This document shows positions 55,801 through 64,000 of a stretch of 64,000 nucleotides of DNA, in pieces. Every line of letters begins with the position of its first letter. Position 1 is the first letter of the stretch. The position numbers and the translations under genes were made by a program. This stretch comes from Pogona vitticeps (lineage: Eukaryota; Chordata; Lepidosauria; Squamata; Agamidae), in assembly GCF_051106095.1 (NCBI RefSeq), contig NC_135789.1, positions 22,129,764-22,193,763 of the forward strand, read 5' to 3'. Below the pieces are notes generated by a model, which was not told the origin of the DNA, made no database searches, and saw only the letters and a list, made by a program, of their open reading frames with translations.

Positions 55801-58800
55801 AGTGGATTCCAGGTGTGGCATTCGCCTTTGGAAGCTGTGAACCCATGACATGCGTTCAAAGGAGGTCTCAATGCAAGTGAAACACGCCCTCCTCAGGTTG
55901 CAAAAAGAACAGAAAAATCCATCAGAGGGATAGCAGGCGCATTTGGAGTGGCCAAATCAACAGTTTGATACATTGTGAGAAAGAAAAGAACACACTGGTG
56001 ACCTCTGCGACACAAAACAGTCTGGACGTCCACAGAAGACAACAGTTGTGGATGATCATAGGATCCTTCCCATGTTAATGAAAAAAAAAACCCTTCACAA
56101 CATCCAGCCAAGTGAAGACCGCTCTCCAGAAAGTAGGCACTGTGATGATTTATGTTTTTATGTGTTACGAGAATGGGATATGTAGGCCTAAGATTGTCCC
56201 AATAGCATCCATCTTTATTTAATGTCTGTGTCTGTGGTAGGAAAATTTTACATGCTGTTTCAGAGAAGCTTCGTTCTCTGGTTATCTAGTTGCTAAGGAG
56301 AGCCAGAGAGTTACATTCCTGGTAGTCATAATAATTCTGCCACAAGACATGATAACAACTCAAGCTTCCATGAGAAAGTTAGGTGGGACAACAAACCCAG
56401 GAGGGGGTGTTCCTTATGAGGCATCCTGGGAAGAAGAAGGAAGTTGGGAGAAGAGGGGAAAAGATGGAGTTTGACTGAGAAAGGACAGACATGTGCTTTT
56501 TCCCAAAATGGATTATAACTTTTGAATGAAGCCTTTTTGCCAACATGGACTAATGGATTACAACTGGATTTTACCTTACCTGTTGGACTATGGACTGTGA
56601 AGTCTCAGGATACATAAGAATGACTACGCTTATGTAATATCCTAGTTTAGAATGCATTTCTTGTTTTATTTTTATAGCTGGAGTGGTGGGGGTGATCTGT
56701 CAGCCTTGATATGAAAATGTTTCTAACTGAAATGCTTTACTATAATCTGAATTCTTTTCTGAACCATATGTCTTAATAAAGCAGTAATGTTTTGGAATTG
56801 CGTGCATTGGTTTCTTGAACAGACTAACCTATTTAATTGGCCATGTGTATTTGCTACCTTATAGAGCCCAGATTTGCCTGAGTGTAAACTCATGGATTGT
56901 CTGTGTTTCTTGTTTCTACTTAACAAAGGGGATGGACTTGAGGAAGGAAAATTAGTGCAGGGCCTGGCTGAGATCTAGGGCTCGTCTTAGCTCATAAGGA
57001 CTGACTAATTTTCTGGAATCTCTCCTTCTCCGGCTTCCCCTTAATCTCCGTGAAGATGGGGGATTGCCTACAGGCACACCATTATCCAAGTTTACCATAG
57101 AGCAAGACTAGACTTTGCCAATATATATCTTTAAAAACCAGCCCAGTTCTGGAGCGGGTTTCTTTGGGCAGGTGAAACAAAGATCAACCTGTACCAAAAT
57201 GATAGGAAGAAGAATGTATGGAGAAAGCTTGGAATGGCTCACAATCTGAAGCATACATCATCTGTAAAACACGGTGGAGGCAACATGATGGCATGGTCAT
57301 GCACAGCTATCAGTGGCACTGGCTTACTAGGGTTTATTGATGATGTGACCGGATGAATTCTGAAGTGTATAGCGATGTATTCTTTGCTCTAATTCAGCCA
57401 AAAATCAGCAAAGTTGACTGGACAATGCTTCACTTTACAGATGGACAATGATCCAAAACATACTGCGAAAGCAACCCCAGGGGTTTTTAAGGCTAAGAAG
57501 TGGAATATTCCACAATGGCTGAGTCGGTGACTTGATCTCAACCCGATCCAGCATGCATTTCACTTGCTGAAGACAAAACTTAAGGCAGAAAGACCCACGG
57601 ACAAGCACCAATTGAAGCCAGATGCAGTAAAGGCCTGACGGAGCATCACTATGGAGGAAAGCCAGAGTTTGGTGACGGCCGGGCTTCAAGCAGCCATTGC
57701 CTGCAAAGAATTCTCGACAAAGTATTGAAGATGAGCATTTTATTTATGCTTATGTTAATTTGTCCGATCACATCTGAGCCACTGAAATAAGGGGATGATG
57801 TATGAAAATGGTTGTGATTCCTAAACATCTCATACGATACTTTTGTTCAACCCACTGAATTAAAGAAGAAAGTCTGCACTCCAACTGCATCTTGGTTGTT
57901 TCATTTCAAATCCATTGTGGTGGCGTACAGAGCCAGAATTATGAAAACTGTGTCAATGACCAATTATATTTCCCGAACAAGCTGTACATTTCCTAGCCAA
58001 CTGCTTCAGTTTAATCCCCAGAGGAGGAGCAAGGATGTCAGCTGAGAAAAAACACAAGGGAAAACAGAAGTGAAGAGCGAGGGATTGGCTTGAGAGGAGT
58101 GTGGGAGGAAAACATCCCAGATAGTACACAAGTAAGAGAAAAGTAATAATGGCATTCTTTTTAGTTTCTCCACCCCGTTCCCTGCATTACAAACCAGCCA
58201 GCTATGAACCCGTGTTTAAGGACTGTAACCTGAGTTTGGTGTAGAAAACCTCACAAAACCTTGGTGCTGGAGCATTATAGATACCATAGATCAAAGAAAA
58301 GCCAGTGGGTTCTAGAACAAAACAATCCTGACCTCCTTCTAGAAGTGAAACTGATTAAGGTGAGGTTACTGTCTTCTGGATACAGGACAAGATGTGCTAG
58401 AAAGGACAATAATGCTAGCAAAAGTGGCAGGCAGTAGGAAATGAGAAAGAGCAAACATCAGATGGACTGCCTTGATAAAGGGATCCCCAACCTTCAATTG
58501 GCAAGACCTGTACAGCCGTGTTTTGACCACAGGACCTTCTGGAGTTCATTCATTCATACTGTTGCTCTTACTCAGAAAGGGCAAAATAAAGAGTTCCTGT
58601 ATGCCTGGAAGAGCAAACTGTTACAAAGATTTTTTTTAAGACTGAGGACTTCTACGAGTCACAGTGTCTACGAGTCTCCCACACAGTGTAACGCTGCACT
58701 GCATTTCTCGGCAACCTGTTTAAAGCATCTGACTCTCAAAACATGTTGTTTCTATCTCTTTGTTCTGTTGTTTCTAAACTGCTTTGGCAGTTTGGGTTTT

Positions 58801-61800
58801 GACTTTGTGTACAAGATCAGCCCACACAAAGTTGACCTCCTAGCACTGCTGGGGTGTAATTGCCATAGAAGGCATCCCGCAATCCAGACCAAGCTTGTTT
58901 AGTACCCTGTTTCCCCAAAAATAAGAACTAACCTGAAAATAAGCCCTAGTAGGATTTTTCAAGATGCTCGTCATACAAGCCCTACCTCAAAAATAAGCCC
59001 CAGTTAAGTGAAACCCTGCCCTCCACTCTTGTGCAGCAACCAGAAGAAGATGACAAGACTGTATTTGAATAAATCTAGATTGTTGTACATGAAAATAAAA
59101 TATCCCCTGAAAATAAGCCCTAGTACATTTTTGGAGCAAAAAATTAATATAAGACCCTGTCTTATTTTTGGGGAAACACGGTAAAGGAGGGGACAGCGCC
59201 TGGCGGACGGGCAACCAACGGAACAAAATCATGCAGTGACAAAGGAACAATCAGACCGACATTTCGCAGAAAAGCCCTCAGACCTTCTCGGCCATGGCAT
59301 CCATAAAATCTTGCCGTTGGTACTCCCGCCGCCGAAGATGCCGGTAGACGTGGAATTCTCCGCTACCGGCACCAGCGCTGGAACCTGTCAGAGAGAGAGA
59401 GAGAGAGAGAGTTTAATGTATTCTAGGCAGACTGCTGATGGCTGGATTCCTGTCATCATCAGTCTCATTAGCAGGGATGTTGGCAAGTCTTTGGGTTTGA
59501 GGTCCAACTTCGAGTCTGCGATACCAAATCTCAAGTCCTGAGCCCTATGTTCGAGTCCTGCTTAAAAACAAGTGTTTCCCCCCCAGAAAAAAAGGGAGTT
59601 GTAGATGGGTTCTGAGTCAGGAGTCAAGACTAAGTCACTGAAAAAAAAAAATCCAAGTCATCACCCAGTAAGACTTAAGTCCTGCCTGATAGCGAACCTC
59701 GAGTCCCCCTCCCTGATAATTAGGGGCTTAGTTAGAAGGCCTGAGAAAAATCTCCACTTCAGTGGAGTAAGCAAAGTATGTTCCTCCAGCCGCTGCTGAA
59801 TTTTAACTCCCAGCATCCCTCACATTTTATTATCATTACAGCTGATCGTTGTTGCAATCCGGCAATGTCTTTGCCCACCCTTGGGTACACATGTCAGACT
59901 GCTGCTTAGAAGAGACTACACGAGGCTCAACAGCCCCACTGTCTGAGTTGGTGCCAGCCAACTTCTCAAGCGGCTTGGTAACATTTCAGACCAGCTTGGA
60001 AGTTTGCTGTATAAATCAAATGTATGCACCATTCTGTCAATGTGATATGGTCAGTTCCAAGTGAGAACTAGGGAGTATGGAAAAAAACCCTGCAAGCAGA
60101 ACTCTCAAACTTATTGTTCTAAGAGCAGCTTATCAAGTTAAGAACATGCTGATCCAGTCACATGAATTTCTGCCACTCCCTGTGTAACAGTTTATCTTCC
60201 CAGGGAGAAAGTGGATGGTGCCAGTTTTGCCACAGAGGAACTAGGCTGTTAAAACTCTTCTGGCTTGCCCAGTTCACAGAAGCCCCTCTGCCATGCAAAG
60301 AAGGACCACTCACAAATGTGGTGTCTGGCCTCAAGGCCTTGCTCAGCTGGCCTCAGGAGCGGCATGTGAGGGCATCTGTGTGTATCTTTCAGCTGTATTT
60401 CTCATGCATCTATGTCTACCGTCTCTACACAATCAACGTTCTAATCCACCAGAAGCTTTCCATCCTCATCAGGGCCCAAAACAAGGCTACCGTCTTTGGC
60501 AGGAACATGATCAGCCCCATCCAGGAGCAAAGCACATTTAAGACCCTCTTTATCTATGTAGCTCCACAGTAACTGTCAGGGATGATGCATATATAAACCC
60601 AAGCTTGAATCATGCAGTCCTCTGATTCTCTGCGCTTGCAGTCATAAACTTGACACATTCTCTCAAAATGCAAGGATTCAGAAGTGCAAGTGAGTCATAA
60701 GAATTATCGCCCAACAACCAGTGAAATGTAGATGTGATTTGTTTACGTAACCGTAAAGTGCAAAACAGAGGGGGGAAAACCCTTCCGAATCACCTTTGAA
60801 TCAGGTTCTAGGCTGCTTCCTTTACCACCCACCCCACACACAGCAGCCAATTTCCTCCCCCATGGACACATCCCTTCAAAAATAACAACGTACCCATAAC
60901 ATCTCTGACAAATTCTGGAGGTGGACGGGGCACCCATTCATTGAGCTTTTCAGGAATTGGAACCGTCTTATCCTGAAACGAGAAATGAGCAATACCCTGA
61001 TGCTTTCCTGGAAAAGGAGAAAGCAGTTCTTCATTGTGATTTGTACCTAAGTCTAAACAGCAGAGGAATGCTTCCAGAAAACACAGCATGTTTTTTTCAC
61101 CCCCGAGGACAGCTCAGTGAGTTGGCACACCTGAGTGATAAGTCTGGCATTGCAAGCTGGGTTCTCCACTGTGCCTTGGAGGAGAGGAAGCCAGCCTGTG
61201 TGGCCTCGGGGGGGGGGGGGGGGGAAGCTGCATGATGATCCTAGAGAACCCTTAAAAAGAGGGACAGGCCCATAATGTCTGAGCGCTTTCATTTAGGCAA
61301 AACTCTGAGAAGGGCCATCAGAAGTCAAAACTGATTTAACAGCACTACTGGGTAGCTGGATGTGTACGGAAAATGAAAACTTCAGAGTACAAAACCTAAA
61401 ACCCATTTGCCCTGCTGGATCTTAAGCGCAAGAGAAACAACAGGGTTGAGCTGCTAGGTTAAACGAAGATTCTCTTTTAAATATATCCTTAGGGTGATGA
61501 AGCTGCTCACTAAAGAGACCAAATCCGACAGGACCCTTAACTCTCTGCTCTAAGGTTTGGCCCAAGCACTCTCCTTTGTACTAGTGAACTGGGAAGAGGG
61601 TGGCCATACTGGGAATGGAAGAGAGGGGGTTACTGGAGAAGAACATCTTGTTTCAACAGCCAGCAAGAGGGAGCCATGTGGTCAATACAAAATACAAATG
61701 CAAGAGTGGGTGATACCTTTATAGACCACTAAAAAAATCATCACACCATCGGCAAACAAAATGATTTTTTTAAGTGGTCTATAAAGGTATCGCGTATTCT

Positions 61801-62867
61801 TGCATTTATATGATCAAGTAGTTACAAGATTGGACTGGGATTTCCAAGTTTTAGGTCCCAGGGAGCCAAGAGAATCCATTAGGTGATATTTCGCCTGTCT
61901 CTTTCCGAGTCCCCCCCTCTCAAACTAGCCTACCTCATAGGACTGCTGTGATGGGAAAAAGTAAGGAGAAGAGAAGCAATGGATGCCCCCTTGAGGTCAC
62001 TGAAAAAGGAATGGGTCATAAAAATAACTAACCCTCTCTTACAGACACAAAAATAAATATGTTAGTTACATTTACGTTACTTACATTTATCAGGCAAAAT
62101 CCAAAGAAAAAAACAAAAATAGCCAAAAACATGTGGCACCTTAAAAACGAATAAATTATTGGCAGCTGGATGCATACTGAAAATTAAAAGGCTTTCGTCG
62201 TGTTTTGTTTCTTTGGATTTTGTCTGATACGCTTGCAAAGATTAACATGGTTGCAACTTCTAAAACTATATTTAGTTAGTCAGAGAAAGAGAGGGAGATC
62301 GATCTTATGTCTGATTTAAGTGGACTTGTCCACAAAAGCTCACATTAAAAAAATATAGAAGCTAGTCTTTAATGTGCCACCTCGTTTTTTGTCTTTTTAC
62401 TTTTTATTTTGATTTTACCTATGATGCTTGCACATATTAACACAGCTACCCTTTCTACAACTACAGGTATATACCACCTGCCTATTTACATCCCGTTTCT
62501 CTCTCTGTCAGTGATGGTGGGGGCAAAAAAAAGCAGATTTCCACTTCTCAAGAAATCAAGGGATCCTTATAGGAGAAAGAATGCCACCTCTCCCCCTCCA
62601 CAAATAGGGTCGTGGGGGGGGGCTCAGTGGGAGGGGTCGCCCTCCTCCCCACCCCACCCTTCCGGGGGCAATGATAGAGGGGGGGTGTTTAACCTCCCCC
62701 TCCCCCCAATGGATAGCCCCGCCCACCCCTCCGACGCCCCGCCCCCTCACCGGGTTCCTCATGAGCCTCTCTAGCTTGAGGCGCTGCTCTTCCGCGGCGT
62801 TGCGCGGGATGACCAGCGGCTGCGGCTCCTTCCGGGGCCGAGAGGGCCGCGTCGTTCCGGCCGCCAT
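52781..62867 (-). CDS. PRKRIP1: PRKRIP1, PRKR-interacting protein 1 (6 coding exons)
   Basis: Coding exons 62751-62867, 60894-60972, 59284-59384, 55244-55329, 53295-53362 and 52781-52893 join in frame to 187 aa (human 184). PRKRIP1 is a nuclear double-stranded-RNA-binding protein found to inhibit PKR and, as a long helix, to sit in the catalytic spliceosome near U2/U6. Visible in order: [20 protein letters not shown] (13-32), [20 protein letters not shown] (40-59), [40 protein letters not shown] (80-99), a basic helix [20 protein letters not shown] (109-128), [15 protein letters not shown] (131-145), and an acidic, Ser-rich tail with [20 protein letters not shown] ending SFVMRR. Same strand and order relative to ORAI2 as in human. 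No defects seen. Confidence 0.96.
53295..53362 (-). CDS. PRKRIP1: PRKRIP1 coding exon 5
   Basis: Acceptor TTCCTTGACAG, donor GTAATG. Encodes [20 protein letters not shown], close to human. Confidence 0.92.
53363..54324. other. PRKRIP1 intron 4, nothing recognised
   Basis: Open minus-strand frames at 53352-53803 have no known domain. Confidence 0.4.
54325..54392 (-). repeat. CR1 LINE 3' tail
   Basis: ATGGAATCGTGGAGTTGGAA and GGGCGTCCAGTCCAACC are the inverse of the CR1 3' end. Confidence 0.65.
54399..55075. repeat. Tigger-like element with tandem GC-rich palindromes
   Basis: Ends CAGTGGTGCCCCGTATAGC and GCTAAGCGAGGCACCACTG, TA flanked. The interior 54560-54930 alternates CGCCCTCCCCTCGCTTGCCG and its inverse with AAAACAGCTGTTTT-centred palindromes: two near-repeats of about 130 bp. 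Very CpG-rich within PRKRIP1 intron 4. No coding function. Confidence 0.88.
55244..55329 (-). CDS. PRKRIP1: PRKRIP1 coding exon 4
   Basis: Acceptor GCTTGGTTGCAG, donor GTAAAG. Encodes [20 protein letters not shown] and QTAKRRRK. Confidence 0.94.
55494..57984 (+). mobile_element. Tc1-like DNA transposon, decayed, split by a solo LTR
   Basis: TA at both ends; inverted ends CAGTTAGGTCTGGAAAATAA and (inverse) CAGCTTGTTCGGGAAATATA. Without the 937-bp insertion it is about 1.55 kb, the usual Tc1 length. Transposase remnants read GVAKSTV (helix-turn-helix part), [20 protein letters not shown] and [20 protein letters not shown] near the DDE-domain end (usual form W.SQSPDLNPIE..W..LK). Stops and frame changes show it is inactive. 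In PRKRIP1 intron 3. Confidence 0.85.
56141..57072 (+). repeat. Solo LTR (endogenous retrovirus-like fossil)
   Basis: 932 bp, begins TGTGATGA and ends CCTACA, with a 5-bp duplication GGCAC on both sides (56136-56140, 57073-57077). AATAAA at 56775-56780 is in the plus orientation. No internal genes remain. It interrupts, and is therefore younger than, the Tc1-like transposon. Family not identified. Confidence 0.75.
57985..58260. other. PRKRIP1 intron 3, nothing recognised
   Basis: No feature recognised. Confidence 0.4.
58265..58475 (+). repeat. BovB (RTE) LINE fragment
   Basis: AAAGCCAGTGGGTTCTAGAA, ATAATGCTAGCAAAAGTGGC and CAGATGGACTGCC follow the order of the copy at 37056-37440. Confidence 0.65.
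58905..59181. repeat. Short TIR element, TTTCCCC family
   Basis: Ends CCTGTTTCCCCAAAAATAAG and CTTATTTTTGGGGAAACACGG, TA flanked; body CTGAAAATAAGCCCTAGTAG. Less decayed than the 47302 copy. Confidence 0.88.
59284..59384 (-). CDS. PRKRIP1: PRKRIP1 coding exon 3
   Basis: Acceptor CTCTCTCTGACAG (within a GA/CT microsatellite), donor GTCTGAG. Encodes [20 protein letters not shown] and [13 protein letters not shown]. Confidence 0.95.
59391..59411. repeat. (GA)n serving as exon 3 pyrimidine tract
   Basis: On the minus strand these about ten CT units form the polypyrimidine tract of the PRKRIP1 exon 3 acceptor. Confidence 0.8.
59455..59720. repeat. AGTC-rich low-complexity repeat
   Basis: Variants of AAGTC and GAGTC recur about 15 times at irregular spacing (CTTCGAGTCTGCG, CTCAAGTCCTGAG, GTTCGAGTCCTG, CAAGTCATC). 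Family unknown. Confidence 0.5.
59721..60893. other. PRKRIP1 intron 2, one unexplained open frame
   Basis: A plus-strand frame of 136 codons (60162-60572) starts [11 protein letters not shown] and ends FIYVAPQ; it is antisense to PRKRIP1. No domain was recognised; it could be chance or a decayed processed copy. Confidence 0.35.
60894..60972 (-). CDS. PRKRIP1: PRKRIP1 coding exon 2
   Basis: Acceptor TTCTCGTTTCAG, donor GTACGT. Encodes [20 protein letters not shown] and FVRDVM. Confidence 0.95.
61105..61345 (+). repeat. tRNA-derived SINE, family A (decayed)
   Basis: GGACAGCTCAGTGAGTTGGC head, GAAGCCAGCCTGTGTGGCCT body, then a run of about 17 G near 61209-61224 and GAAGCTGCATGATG. Confidence 0.55.
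61346..61696. other. PRKRIP1 intron 1, nothing recognised
   Basis: No feature recognised. Confidence 0.4.
61697..61806. repeat. Short hairpin element
   Basis: Two 45-bp arms (AATGCAAGAGTGGGTGATAC... and its near inverse ending GTATTCTTGCATT) around an 18-nt loop. Unclassified miniature inverted-repeat element in PRKRIP1 intron 1. Confidence 0.8.
61807..62119. other. PRKRIP1 intron 1, nothing recognised
   Basis: No feature recognised. Confidence 0.4.
62120..62475. repeat. Unclassified dispersed repeat, two opposed pieces
   Basis: 62120-62270 reads GTGGCACCTTAAAAACG to GGCTTTCGTCGTG in plus; 62325-62475 reads in reverse (AAAAGCTCACATTAAA, CTTTAATGTGCCACCTC). Same family as 48375-48560. Confidence 0.5.
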
Positions 62868-63250
62868 CCTGGAGGACCACCTCCGCCCGCGGTTCCCCCC
62901 TCCCTCGCCTCTCAAACACCGGTCGGCGGACCGACCCACCGGCCGCCCCCCGCGCGGATCCCTTTCCCCGGCGCCAAAGGCCGCGGCCCCGACCGATGAC
63001 GTCAGCGAGGGCGACGGTCAAAGACGCTCCTCTGGAGGCGGGGGTGGCGGGGCCTCCAGGCCCCGCCTCTTTCCTTCCTCTACATACACCGCCCCTTGAG
63101 CGATACATATATTCATGAGCGCTTATAAATATTAATAAGGAGGCGGAGGAAAACTAGCCTGCCGGAAAATGGCGCTTGCCCTCGCTTCTGAGGCGGCTCG
63201 GCGACGGCAAGATTTCCCACAATGCCTTGCGAAGGCGGGAGATACAGATT
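62720..63250 (-). promoter_or_regulatory. PRKRIP1: CpG-rich promoter of PRKRIP1
   Basis: CpG-dense around exon 1. Upstream elements: TTTCCCACAATGCCTTGCGA at 63213-63232 (ZNF143/THAP11-like), an ETS core CCGGAA at 63162-63167, and AAAATGGCG (YY1-like) at 63167-63175. Near the start codon, CAGGATGGCGGC resembles a TISU element with one mismatch. An AT-rich patch (CTTATAAATATTAATAAGG) at 63122-63140 interrupts the island. Confidence 0.55.
62751..62867 (-). CDS. PRKRIP1: PRKRIP1 coding exon 1
   Basis: 39 codons from [16 protein letters not shown] to RLMRNP; donor CCG then GTGAGG. The ATG is the first in the CpG-rich leader and sits in ATGGCGGC. Confidence 0.94.
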
Positions 63251-63784
63251 TTTTGAGGGTCGTCATTCCTGAGGCATTTTTAGTTTTCAATAAATAACTA
63301 TTTTTAATGCAGTTTCATTTCGCTTCGAAATGTAAAAATAGTCTCCGCGCTCCCGTTTAGATATACGTGACCGTGAAGAGTTAATGAATACATTGAATTA
63401 TATGGAATGAATGTACGTATTCAGTTCAAAAATGTAAGGAATAAATTAGGATTTAGGGTGGAGAGCAGCCCCTAAAACTCTTCAACGTATGTGGTTAAAC
63501 TTTTTGCTGTGTGAGAACTGGGACACAATCTGCAATATACGTTTTTAAACTTGTTCCCTGCCTTGTAAAAGTATGATTTGAAAAACATTTTGTAAACACT
63601 TGTACCTAGAAAACACTGTTAATAACACAGGATTATTATTATTTCAGTTGTAAAAATGTAAAATGGATGTGAACGTTGGTCAGCAAAAGGAAAAAACGAA
63701 TTTATTTGAGTTCTGTGGGTTAAGAGATATTTAGGGATCATGGATGCCTGAAAGAAAATGTAACTGTGCTCTAGAGCAAATTTA
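63251..63784. other. Upstream of PRKRIP1, nothing recognised
   Basis: AT-rich, no exon recognised. Confidence 0.4.
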
Positions 63785-64000
63785 ACCTGGATGCTTAGGA
63801 AAGACTACAATGAATAAATGAAAAATATTGCATTTTGGGCCCATCAGAGAAGACAAGGTTGCTTAGAAAAGAATGCTAGGAAAAGGGGGACGGAGCAGGA
63901 AAGGAGGTAAACACGACATGAGATGGACTGACTCAATGGAGGAAGCCATGGGCTTGAGTTGGCAAGAGCTGAAAGGGCCTTTTAGAGGTCGTTAATTTGA
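63785..64000 (+). repeat. BovB (RTE) LINE fragment, runs off the window
   Basis: Encodes pieces such as MRWTDSMEEAMGLSWQELK, the BovB ORF2 C-terminal signature. Confidence 0.7.

Overview
The window looks like squamate reptile (lizard) nuclear DNA. The evidence is three intron-containing vertebrate genes set in dense, old repeats typical of lizards: Sauria-type tRNA SINE, BovB, CR1 and L2-like LINE pieces, Penelope-like fragments, and many short inverted-repeat DNA elements flanked by TA. The repeat assignments rest on remembered family features; no database was searched.

Three complete protein-coding genes can be read exon by exon. ALKBH4 is on + (coding exons 11019-11132, 15012-15209, 16391-17053; 324 aa). 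ORAI2 is on - (coding exons 34392-34619 and 30111-30656; 257 aa; untranslated leader exons inferred near 43.8-44.0 kb and 49.2 kb). PRKRIP1 is on - (six coding exons between 62867 and 52781; 187 aa). ALKBH4 and ORAI2 lie tail to tail, and PRKRIP1 and ORAI2 lie in tandem. This matches the human 7q22 order PRKRIP1-ORAI2-ALKBH4. The next human neighbour, LRWD1, head to head with ALKBH4 in human, is not visible in the 11 kb upstream of ALKBH4.

Layout: 1-10.6 kb is repeat-rich intergenic DNA. A CpG-rich promoter and ALKBH4 occupy 10.6-17.9 kb. The span 18-28 kb is intergenic with LINE tails and foldback elements. The ORAI2 3' region, coding exons and long leader introns fill 28-49.4 kb, ending in a CpG island. 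An L2-like LINE nested in a SINE lies at 50.3-51.6 kb. PRKRIP1 fills 52.2-62.9 kb; its intron 3 holds a full-length but decayed Tc1-like transposon split by a solo LTR. The PRKRIP1 promoter is at 62.7-63.25 kb. The window ends in a BovB fragment.

The genes do not form one pathway. ORAI2 is a store-operated calcium channel subunit, PRKRIP1 a double-stranded-RNA-binding spliceosome protein, and ALKBH4 an Fe(II)/2-oxoglutarate demethylase. The most interesting signals concern how mobile elements shape these genes. The first AATAAA on the ORAI2 strand after its stop lies inside a foldback element that would put a long hairpin into the 3' UTR. The last PRKRIP1 acceptor abuts a 27-T tract. Two copies of a foldback repeat carry their 62-bp centre in opposite orientations. 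No plainly new multi-gene system was seen.
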